From the NCBI GenBank assembly GCA_947683425.1, contig CANTUQ010000333.1, positions 1 to 64,000 on the forward strand: DNA of 64,000 bases. The letters are read 5' to 3'. The notes under the pieces are model-generated. The model saw nothing but the letters and a program-made list of their open reading frames with translations. It was not told the DNA's origin and ran no database searches. A program made the position numbers and the translations under genes. Source of the DNA: Excoecaria cochinchinensis (taxonomy: Eukaryota; Streptophyta; Magnoliopsida; Malpighiales; Euphorbiaceae). Positions within the stretch are counted from its first letter, which is position 1, and every line of letters begins with the position of its first letter. This document shows positions 24,431-35,194 of this stretch, piece after piece.

Positions 24431-26300
24431 GCTACTGCAAGCTTGCCGGTCACAACGCATCGAGAATTGGCTTCGTCGAAATCCGACGAATTTTTACGGA
24501 TTTCCCTAAGGGTACCACTAGGGAAAATCGAGAAATCGTAAAAAGTGGTGAAATTTTGGATCCGAGTCCAATAATTCGGAAAAACTCGGTTGGAATAGCT
24601 ACTGGAAGCTTGCCGGTCACAACGCATCGAGAATTGGCTTCGTCGGAATCCGACGAATTTTTACGGATTTCCCTAGGGGTACCACTACGGAAAATCACCG
24701 AAATCGAGAAATCGTAAAAAGTGGTGAAATTTTGGATCCGAGTCCAATAATTCGGGAAAACTCGGTTGGAATAGCTACTGGAAGCTTGCCAGTCACAACG
24801 CATCGAGAATTGGCTTCGTCGGAATCCGACGAATTTTTACGGATTTCCCTAGGGGTACAACTAGGGAAAATCGAGAAATCGTAAAAAGTGGTGAAATTTT
24901 GGAACCGAGTCCAATAATTCGGGAAAACTCGGTTGGAATAGCTACTGGAAGCTTGCCGGTCACAACGCACCGAGAATTGGCTTCGTCGGAATCCGACGAA
25001 TTTTTACGGATTTCCCTAGGGGTACCACTAGGGAAAATCGAGAAATCGTAAAAAGTGGTGAAATTTTGGATCCGAGTCCAATAATTCGGGAAAACTCGGT
25101 TGGAATAGCTTCTGGAAGCTTGCCGGTCACAACGCATCGAGAATTGGCTTCGTCGGAATCCGACGAATTTTTACGGATTTCCCTAGGGGTACCACTACGG
25201 AAAGTCACCGAAATCGAGAAATCGTAAAAAGTGGTGAAATTTTGGATCCGAGTCCAATAATTCGGGAAAACTCGGTTGGAATAGCTACTGGAAGCTGGCC
25301 AGTCACAACGCATCGAGAATTGGCTTCGTCGGAATCCGACGAATTTTTAACGGATTTCCCTAGGGGTACAACTAGGGAAAATCGAGAAATCGTAAAAAGT
25401 GGTGAAATTTTTGAACCGAGTCCAATAATTTGGGAAAACTCGGTTGGAATAGCTACTGGAAGCTTGCCGGTCACAACGCACCGAGAATTGGCTTCGTCGG
25501 AATCCGACGAATTTTTACGGATTTCCCTAGGGGTACCACTAGGGAAAATCGAGAAATCGTAAAAAGTGGTGAAATTTTGGATCCGAGTCCAATAATTCGG
25601 GAAAACTCGGTTGGAATAGCTTCTGGAAGCTTGCCGGTCACAACGCATCGAGAATTGGCTTCGTCGGAATCCGACGAATTTTTACGGATTTTCCTAGGGG
25701 TACCACTAGGGAAAATCACCGAAATCGAGAAATCGTAAAAAGTGGTGAAATTTTGGATCCGAGTCCAATAATACGGGAAAACTCGGTTGGAATAGCTACT
25801 GGAAGCTTGCCGGTCACAACGCATCGAGAATTGGCTTCGTCGGAATCCGACGAATTTTTACGGATTTCCCTAGGGGTACCACTACGGAAAATCACCGAAA
25901 TCGAGAAATCGTCAAAAGTGGTGAAATTTTGGATCCGAGTCCAATAATTCGGGAAAACTCGGTTGGAATAGCTACTGGAAGCTTGCCAGTCACAACGCAT
26001 CGAGAATTGGCTTCGTCGGAATCCGACGAATTTTTACGGATTTCCCTAGGGGTACAACTAGGGAAAATCGAGAAATCGTAAAAAGTGGTGAAATTTTGGA
26101 TCCGAGTCCAATAATTCGGGAAAACTCGGTTGGAATAGCTACTGGAAGCTTGCCGGTCACAACGCATCGAGAATTGGCTTCGTCGGAATCAGACGAATTT
26201 TTACGGATTTCCCTAGGGGTACAACTAGGGAAAATCGAGAAATCGTAAAAAGTGGTGAAATTTTGGATCCGAGTCCAATAATTTGGGAAAACTCGGTTAG
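24430..26300. repeat. 510-bp trimer higher-order repeat of the left-block subfamily
   Basis: A trimer of one 176- and two 167-bp monomers. Markers ccactacgg (24688 and 25198), ggtacaactaggg (24856, 25366), gaaccgag (24902 and 25413), cgcaccgag (24966, 25477) and tagcttctgg (25107, 25618) repeat at offset 510, or 511 after an extra a at about 25350. A third, looser copy follows (ccactacgg at 25885, ggtacaacta at 26052). These are the variants that characterise 0-8 kb and are missing from 8.9-24.4 kb. Confidence 0.82.
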
Positions 26301-26329
26301 AATAGCTACTGGAAGCTTGCTGGTCACAA

Positions 26330-29300
26330 CGCATAGAGAATTGGCTTCGTCGGAATCCGACGAATTTTTACGGATTTCCCTAGGGGTACCACTAGGGAAA
26401 ATCGAGAAATCGTAAAAAGTGGTGAAATTTTGGATCCGAGTCCAATAATTCGGGAAAACTCAGTTGGAATAGATACTGGAAGCTTGCCGGTCACAACGCA
26501 TCGAGAATTGGCTTCGTCGGAATCCGACGAATTTTTACGGATTTCCCTAGGGGTACCACTAGGGAAAATCGAGAAATCGTAAAAAGTGGTGAAATTTTGG
26601 ATCCGAGTCCAATAATTCGGGAAAACTCGGTTGGAATAGCTACTGGAAGCTAGCCGGTCACAACGCATCGAGAATTGGCTTCGTCGGAATCCGACGAATT
26701 TTTACGAATTTCCCTAAGGGTACCACTAGGGAAAATCGAGAAATCGTAAAAAGTGGTGAAATTTTTGATCCGAGTCCAATAATTCGGGAAAACTCGGTTG
26801 GAATAGCTTCTGGAAGCTTTCCGGTCACAACGCATCTAGAATTGGCTTCGTCGGAATCCGACGAATTTTTACGGATTTCCCTAGGGGTACCACTAGGGAA
26901 AATCACCGAAATCGAGAAATCGTAAAAAGTGGTGAAATTTTGGATCCGAGTCCAATAATTCGGGAAAACTCGGTTGTAATAGCTACTGGAAGCTAGCCGG
27001 TCACAACGCATCGAGAATTGGTTTCGTCGGAATCCGACGAATTTTTACGGATTTCACTAAGGGTACCACTAGGGAAAATCGAGAAATCGTAAAAAGTGGT
27101 GAAATTTTGGATCCGAGTCCAATAATTCGGGAAAACTCGGTTGGAATAGCTTCTGGAAGCTTGCCGGTCACAACGCATCGAGAATTGGCTTCGTCGGAAT
27201 CCGATGAATTTTTACGGATTTCCCTAGGGGTACCACTAGGGAAAATCACCGAAATTGAGAAATCGTAAAAAGTGGTGAAATTTTGGATCCGAGTCCAATA
27301 ATTCGGGAAAACTCGGTTGGAATATCTACTGGAAGCTTGCCGGTCACAACGCATCGAGAATTGGCTTCGTCGGAATCCGACGAATTTTTACGGATTTCCC
27401 TAGGGGTACCACTAGGGAAAATCACCGAAATCGAGAAATCGTAAAAAGTGGTGAAATTTTGGATCCGAGTCCAATAATTAGGGAAAACTCGGTTGGAATA
27501 GCTACTGGAAGCTTGCCGGTCACAACGCATCGAGAATTGGCTTCGTCGGAATCCGACGAATTTTTACGGATTTCCCTAGGGGTACCACTAGGAAAAATCA
27601 CCGAAATCGAGAAATCGTAAAAAGTGGTGAAATTTTGGATCCGAGTCCAATAATTCAGGAAAACTCGGTTGGAATAGCTACTGGAAGCTTGCCGGTCACA
27701 ACGCATCGAGAATTGGCTTCGTCGGAATCCGACGAATTTTTACGGATTTCCCTAGGGGTACCACTAGGGAAAACCACCGAAATCGAGAAATCGTAAAAAG
27801 TGGTGAAATTTTGGATCCGAGTCCAATAATTCGGGAAAACTCGGTTGGAATAGCTACTGGAAGCTTGTCGGTCAAAACGCATCGAGAATTGGCTTCGTCA
27901 GAATCCGACGAATTTTTACGGATTTCCCTAGGGGTATCACTAGGGAAAATCACCGAAATCGAGAAATCGTAAAAAGTGGTGAAATTTTGGATCCGAGTCC
28001 AATAATTCTGGAAAACTCGGTTGGAATAGCTACTGGAAGCTTGCCGGTCACAACGCATCGAGAATTGGCTTCGTCGGAATCCGACAAATTTTTACGGATT
28101 TCCCTAGGGGTACCACTAGGAAAAATCACCGAAATCGAGAAATCGTAAAAAGTGGTGAAATTTTGGATCCGAGTCCAATAATTCGGTAAAACTCGGTTGG
28201 AATAGCTTGCCGGTCACAACGCATCGAGAATTGGCTTCGTCGGAATCCGACGAATTTTTACGGATTTCCCTAGGGGTACCACTAGGGAAAATCACCGAAA
28301 TCGAGAAATCGTAAAAAGTGGTGAAATTTTTGATCCGAGTCAAATAATTCGGGAAAACTCGGTTGGAATAGCTACTGGAAGCTTTCCGCTCACAACGCAT
28401 CGAGAATTGGCTTCATCGGAATCCGACGAATTTTTACGGATTTCCCTAGGGGTACCACTAGGAAAAATCGAGAAATCGTAAAAAGTGGTGAAATTTTGGA
28501 TCCGAGTCCAATAATTCGGGAAAACTCGGTTGGAATAGCTATTGGAAGCTTGCCGGTCACAACGCATCGAGAATTGGCTTCGTTGGAAACCGACGAATTT
28601 TTACGGATTTCCCTAGGGGTACCACTAGATTAAATCACCAAAATCGAGAAATCGTAAAAAGTGGTGAAATTTTGGATCCGAGTCAAATAATTCGGGAAAA
28701 CTCGGTTAGAATAGCTACTGGAAGCATGCCGGTCACAACGCATAGAGAATTGGCTTCGTCGGAATCCGACGAATTTTTACAGATTTCCCTAGGGGTACCA
28801 CTAGGGAAAATCGAGAAATCGTAAAAAGTGGTGAAATTTTGGATCCGAGTCCAATAATTCGGGAAAACTCGGTTGGAATAGATACTGGAAGCTTGCCGGT
28901 CACAACGCATCGAGAATTGGCTTCGTCGGAATCCGACGAATATTTACGGATTTCCCTAGGGGTACCACTAGGGAAAATCGAGAAATCGTAAAAAGTGGTG
29001 AAATTTTGGATCCGAGTCCAATAATTCGGGAAAACTCGGTTGGAATAGCTATTGGAAGCTAGCCGGTCACAACGCATCGAGAATTGGCTTCGTCGGAATC
29101 CGACGAATTTTTACGGATTTCCCTAAGGGTACCACTAGGGAAAATCGAGAAATCGTAAAAAGTGGTGAAATTTTTGATCCGAGTCCAATAATTCGGGAAA
29201 ACTCGGTTGGAATAGCTTCTGGAAGCTTTCCGGTCACAACGCATCTAGAATTGGCTTCGTCGGAATCCGACGAATTTTTACGGATTTCCCTAGGGGTACC

Positions 29301-30000
29301 ACTAGGGAAAATCACCGAAATCGAGAAATCGTAAAAAGTGGTGAAATTTTGGATCCGAGTCCAATAATTCGGGAAAACTCGGTTGGAATAGCTACTGGAA
29401 GCTAGCCGGTCACAACGCATCGAGAATTGGCTTCGTCGGAATCCGACGAATTTTTACGGATTTCACTAAGGGTACCACTAGGGAAAATCGAGAAATCGTA
29501 AAAAGTGGTGAAATTTTGGATCCGAGTCCAATAATTCGGGAAAACTCGGTTGGAATAGCTTCTGGAAGCTTGCCGGTCACAACGCATCGAGAATTGGCTT
29601 CGTCGGAATCCGACGAATTTTTACGGATTTCCCTAGGGGTACCACTAGGGAAAATCACCGAAATCGAGAAATCGTAAAAAGTGGTGAAATTTTGGATCCG
29701 AGTCCAATAATTAGGGAAAACTCGGTTGGAATAGCTACTGGAAGCTTGCCGGTCACAACGCATCGAGAATTGGCTTCGTCGGAATCCGACGAATTTTTAC
29801 GGATTTCCCTAGGGGTACCACTAGGAAAAATCACCGAAATCGAGAAATCGTAAAAAGTGGTGAAATTTTTGATCCGAGTCCAATAATTCGGGAAAACTCG
29901 GTTGGAATAGCTACTGGAAGCTTGCCGGTCAAAACGCATCGAGAATTGGCTTCGTCGGAATCCGACGAATTTTTACGGATTTTCCTAGGGGTACCACTAG
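26330..30000. repeat. 2,409-bp 14-mer higher-order repeat, second copy lacking one monomer
   Basis: From cgcatagag at 26333 the sequence matches 28742 onward (offset 2,409). Shared markers are gctagccgg (26650 and 29059), aagctttccgg with catctagaat (26816 and 29225), a second gctagccgg (26992 and 29401) and gatttcactaaggg (27050 and 29459). After about 27300 the match continues at offset 2,233 (aattaggg at 27480 and 29713; ctaggaaaaatc at 27590 and 29823), so the right copy lacks one 176-bp monomer. Between the copies, 27700-28720 holds the 10-bp-deleted monomer at 28208 and a ccactagattaaatcacc monomer at 28621 also found in the 3,263-bp unit. Confidence 0.85.
28578..28594 (+). other. CENP-B-box-like 17-mer, third copy
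   Basis: Same 17 bases as at 2678, again followed by ccactagattaaatcacc. The monomer was thus shared between the 1.6-8.1 kb block and the 26-30 kb block rather than arising independently. Confidence 0.45.
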
Positions 30001-32310
30001 GAAAAATCACCGAAATCGAGAAATTGTAAAAAGTGGTGAAATTTTGGATCCGAGTCCAATAATTCGGGAAAACTCGGTTGGAATAGCTACTGGAAGCTTG
30101 CCGGTCACAACGCATCGAGAATTGGCTTCGGCGGAATCTGACGAATTTTTACGGATTTTCCTAGGGGTACCGCTAGGGAAAATCACCGAAATCGAGAAAT
30201 CGTAAAAAGTGGTGAAATTTTGGATCCGAGTTCAATAATTCAGGAAAACTCGGTTGGAATAGCTACTGGAAGCTTGCCGGTCACAACGCATCGAGAACTG
30301 GTTTCGTCGGAATCCGACGAATTTTTACGGATTTCCCTAGGGGTACCACTAGGGAAAATCGAGAAATCGTAAAAAGAGGTGAAATTTTGGATCCGAGTCC
30401 AATAATTCGGGAAAACTCGGTTGGAATAGCTACTGGAAGCTTGCCGGTCACAACGCATCGAGAATTGGCTTCGTCGGAATCCGACGAATTTTTACGGATT
30501 TCCCTAGGGGTACCACTAGGGAAAATCGAGAAATCGTAAAAAGAGGTGAAATTTTGGATCCGAGTCCAATAATTCAGGAAAACTCGGTTGGAATAGCTAC
30601 TGGAAGCTTGCCGGTCACAACGCATCGAGATTTGGCTTCGTCGGAATCCGACGAATTTTTATGGATTTCCCTAGGGGTACCACTAGGGAAAATCGAGAAA
30701 TCGTAAAAAGTGGTGAAATTTTTGATCCGAGTCCAATAATTCGGGAAAACTCGATTGGAATAGCTACTGGAAGCTTGCCGGTTACAACGCATCGAGAATT
30801 GGTTTCGTCGGAATCCGACAAATTTTTACGGATTTCCCTAGGGGTACCACTAGGGAAAATCACCGAAATCGAGAAATCGTAAAAAGTGGTGAAATTTTGG
30901 ATCCGAGTCCAATAATTCGGGAAAACTCGGTTGGAATAGCTACTGGAAGCTTGCCGGTCACAACGCATCGAGAATTGGCTTCGTCGGAATCTGACGAATT
31001 TTTACGGATTTCCCTAGGGGTACCACTAGGGAAAATCACCGAAATCGAGAAATCGTAAAAAGTGGTGAAATTTTGGATCCGAGACCAATAATTCGGGAAA
31101 ACTCGGTTGGAATAGCTACTGGAAGCTTGCCGGTCACAACGCATCGAGAATTGGCTTCGTCGGAATCCGACGAATTTTTACGGATTTCCCTAGGGGTACC
31201 ACTAGGGAAAATCACCGAAATCGAGAAATCGTAAAAAGTGGTGAAATTTTGGATCCGAGTCCAATAATTCGGGAAAACTCGGTTGGAATAGCTACTGGAA
31301 GCTTGCCGGTCACAACGCATCGAGAATTGGCTTCGTCGGAATCCGACGAATTTTTACGGATTTCCCTAGGGGTACCACTAGGGAAAATCACCGAAATCGA
31401 GAAATCGTAAAAAGTTGTGAAATTTTGGATCCGAGTCAAATAATTCGGGAAAACTCGGTTGGAATAGCTACTGGAAGCTTGCCGGTCACAACGCATCGAG
31501 AATTGGCTTCGTCGGAATCCGACGAATTTTTACGGATTTCCCTACGGGTACCACTAGGGAAAATCGAGAAATCGTAAAAAGTGGTGAAATTTTGGATCCG
31601 ATTCCAATAATTCGGGAAAACTCGGTTGGAATCGGTCACAACGCATCGAGAATTTGCTTCGTCGGAATCCGACAAATTTTTACGGATTTCCCTAGGGGTA
31701 CCACTAGGGAAAATCACCGAAATCGAGAAATCGTAAAAAGTGGTGAAATTTTGGATCCGAGTCCAATAATTCGGGAAAACTCGGTTGGAATAGCTACTGG
31801 AAGCTTGCCGGTCACAACGTATCGAGAATTGGCTTCGGCGGAATCTGACGAATTTTTACGGATTTTCCTAGGGGTACCACTAGGGAAAATCACCGAAATC
31901 GAGAAATCGTAAAAAGTGGTGAAATTTTGGATCCGAGTCCAATAATTCGGGAAAACTCGGTTGGAATAGCTACTGGAAGCTTGCCGGTCACAGCGCATCG
32001 AGAATTGGCTTCGTCGGAATCCGACGAATTTTTACGGATTTCCCTAGGGGTACCACTAGGGAAAATCACCGAAATCGAGAAATCGTAAAAAGTGGTGAAA
32101 TTTTGGATCCGAGTCCAATAATTCGGGAAAACTCGGTTGGAATAGCTACTGGAAGCTTGCCGGTCACAACGCATCGAGAATTGGCTTCGTCGGAATCCGA
32201 CGAATTTTTACGGATTTCCCTAGGGGTACCACTAGGGAAAATCAACGAAATCGAGAAATCGTAAAAAGTGGTGAAATTTTGGATCCGAGTCCAATAATTC
32301 GGGAAATCTC
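30000..32310. repeat. Near-consensus runs of 176-bp monomers
   Basis: Three consecutive long monomers start at about 30860, 31036 and 31212, and three more at about 31714, 31890 and 32066, each 176 bp apart and almost free of private changes. They are separated by a 17-bp-deleted monomer (31632). The pair cttcggcgg with gaatctgacg at 30126 and 31833 (offset 1,707) shows a further, weak long-range relation. This is the stretch closest to the overall consensus. Confidence 0.75.
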
Positions 32311-34965
32311 GGTTGGAATAGCTACTGGAAGCTTGCCGGTCACAACGCATCGAGAATTGGCTTCGTCGGAATCCGACGAATTTTTACGGATTTCCCTAGG
32401 GGTACCACTAGGGAAAATCACCGAAATCGTAAAAAGTGGTGAAATTTTGGATCCGAGTCCAATAATTCGGGAAAACTCGGTTGGAATCGGTCACAACGCA
32501 TCGAGAATTGGCTTCGTCTGAATCCGACGAATTTTTACGGATTTCCCTAGGGGTACCACTGGGGAAAATTACCAAAATCGAGAAATCGTAAAAAGTGGTG
32601 AAATTTTGGATCTGAGTCCAATAATTCGGGAAAACTCGGTTAGAATAGCTATTGGAAGCTTGCCGGTCACAACGCATCGAGAATTGGCTTCGTCGGAATC
32701 CGACGAATTTTTACGGATTTCCCTAGGGGTACCACTAGGGAAAATCGAGAAATCGTAAAAAGTGGTGAAATTTTGGATCCGATTCCAATAATTCGGGAAA
32801 ACTCGGTTGGAATAGCTACTGGAAGCTTGCCGGTCACAACGCATCGAGAATTGGCTTCGTCGGAATCCGACGAATTTTTACGGATTTCCCTAGGGGTACC
32901 ACTAGGGAAAATCACCGAAATCGAGAAATCGTAAAAAGTGGTGAAATTTTGGATCCGAGTCTAATAATTCGGGAAAACTCGGTTGGAATAGCTACTGGAA
33001 GCTTGCCGGTCACAACGCATCGGGAATTGGCTTCGTCGGAATCCGACGAATTTTTACGGATTTCCCTAAGGGTACCACTAGGGAAAATCGAGAAATCGTA
33101 AAAAGTGGTGAAATTTTGGATCCGAGTCCAATAATTCGGGAAAACTCGGTTGGAATAGCTACTGGAAGCTTGCCGGTCACAACGCATTGAAAATTGGCTT
33201 CGTCGGAATCCGACGAATTTTTACGGATTTGCCTAGGGGTACCACTAGGGAAAATCACCGAAATCGAGAAATCGTAAAAAGTGGTGAAATTTTGGATCCG
33301 AGTCCAATAATTCGGGAAAACTCGGATGGAATAGCTACTGAAAGCTTGCCGGTCACAACGCATCGAGAATTGGCTTCGTCGGAATCCGACGAATTTTTAC
33401 GGATTTCCCTAATGGTACCACTAGGGAAAATCGAGAAATCGTAAAAAGTGGTGAAATTTTGGATCCGAGTCCAATAATTCGGGAAAAATCGGTTGGAATA
33501 GCTACTGGAAGCTTGCCGGTCACAACGCATAGAGAATTGGCTTCGTCGGAATCCGACAAATTTTTACGGATTTCCCTAGGGGTACCACTTGGGAAAATCA
33601 CCGAAATCGAGAAATCGTAAAAAGTGGTGAAGTTTTGGATCCGAGTCCAATAATTCGGGAAAACTCGGTTGGAATAGCTACTGGAAGCTTGCCGGTCACA
33701 ACGTATCGAGAATTGGTTTCGTCGGAATCCGGCGAATTTTTACGGATTTCCCTAGGGGTACCACTAGGGAAAATCGAGAAATCGTAAAAAGTGGTGAAAT
33801 TTTGGATCCGAGTCCAATAATTCGGAAAAACTCGGTTGGAATAGCTACTGGAAGCTTGCCGGTCACAACGCATCGAGAATTGGCTTCGTCGGAATCCGAC
33901 GAATTTTTACGGATTTCCCTAAGGGTACCACTAGGGAAAATCGAGAAATCGTAAAAAGTGGTGAAATTTTGGATCCGAGTCAAATAATTCGGGAAAACTC
34001 GGTTGGAATAGCTACTCGAAGCTTGTCGGTCACAACGCATCGAGAATTGGCTTCGTCGGAATCCGACGAATTTTTACGGATTTCCCTAGGGGTACCACTA
34101 GGGAAAATCACCGAAATCGAGAAATCGAAAAAAGTGGTGAAATTTTGGATCCGAGTCCAATAATTCGGGAAAACTCGGTTAGAATAGCTACTGGAAGCTT
34201 GCCGGTCACAACGCATCGAGAATTGGCTTCGTCGGAATCCGACGAATTTTTACGGATTTCCCTAGGGGTACCACTAGGGAAAATCACCGAAATCGTAAAA
34301 AGTGGTGAAATTTTGGATCCGAGTCCAATAATTCGGGAAAACTCGGTTGGAATAGCTACTGGAAGCTTGCCGGTCACAACGCATCGAGAATTGGCTTCGT
34401 CGGAATCCGACGAATTTTTACGGATTTCCCTAGGGGTACCACTAGGGAAAATCACCGAAATCGTAAAAAGTGGTGAAATTTTGGATCCGAGTCCAATAAT
34501 TCGGGAAAACTCGGTTGGAATAGCTACTGGAAGCTTGCCGGTCACAACGCATCGAGAATTGGCTTCGTCGGAATCCGACGAATTTTTACGGATTTCCCTA
34601 GGGGTACCACTATGGAAAATCACCGAAATCGAGAAATCGTAAAAAGTGGTGAAATTTTTGATCCGAGTCCAATAATTCGGGAAAACTCGGTTGGAATAGC
34701 TACTGGAAGCTTGCCGGTCAAAACGAATCGAGAATTGGCTTCGTCGGAATCCGACGAATTTTTACGGATTTCTCTAGGGGTACCACTAGGGAAAATCGAG
34801 AAATCGTAAAAAGTGGTGAAATTTTGGATCCGAGTCCAATAATTCGGGAAAACTCGGTTGGAATAGCTACTGGAAGCTTGCCGGTCACAACGCATCGAGA
34901 ATTGGCTTCGTCGGAATCCGACGAATTTTTACGGATTTCCCTAGGGGTACCACTAGGGAAAATCG
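32310..34965. repeat. 2,888-bp 17-mer higher-order repeat, copy 1
   Basis: It matches 35195-37853 at offset 2,888. Markers are the 168-bp junction (32417 and 35305), the 17-bp-deleted monomer followed by cgtctgaatcc (32487 and 35375), ccactggggaaaattacc (32558 and 35446), gattccaat (32780 and 35668), ctaatggtacc (33410 and 36298), gtgaagttttgg (33628 and 36516), ctactcgaagc (34014 and 36902), tcgaaaaaagtgg (34127 and 37015) and two more 168-bp junctions. Six 176-, seven 167-, three 168- and one 159-bp monomer sum exactly to 2,888. Few differences were seen between copies, for example gatttgcc against gatttccc at 33230/36118. Confidence 0.9.
34145..34480 (+). repeat. Representative pair of 168-bp monomers (third length form)
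   Basis: These monomers end aaaatc, accgaaatc, gtaaaaagt: they keep accgaaatc but lack the eight bases gagaaatc. The junction is seen at about 11677, 12021, 13220, 14250, 15283, 17339, 18713, 19400, 22480, 32417, 34283, 34449, 35305, 37171, 37338, 38027, 38194, 38885 and 62446. It is absent from 1-11600 and from 39000-62400. Because 168 is divisible by three, consecutive copies keep reading frame and create the longest plus-strand open frames of the window, which are not genes. Confidence 0.93.
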
Positions 34966-35194
34966 AGAAATCGTAAAAAGTGGAGAAATTTTGGATCCGA
35001 GTCCAATAATTCGGGAAAACTCGTTTGGAATAGCTACTGGAAGCTTGCCGGTCACAACGCATCGAGAATTGACTTCGTCGGAATCCGACGAATTTTTACG
35101 GATTTCCCTAGGGGTACCACTAGGGAAAATCACCGAAATCGAGAAATTGTAAAAAGTGGTGAAATTTTGGATCCGAGTCCAATAATTCGGGAAA

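Noticed and set aside
34145..34642. Repetitive secreted or structural protein encoded by 165-codon plus-strand frames
   Set aside because: Frames continue only because 168 is divisible by three. No splice, promoter or codon-position signal was seen, and flanking monomers of 167/176 bp close the frame.
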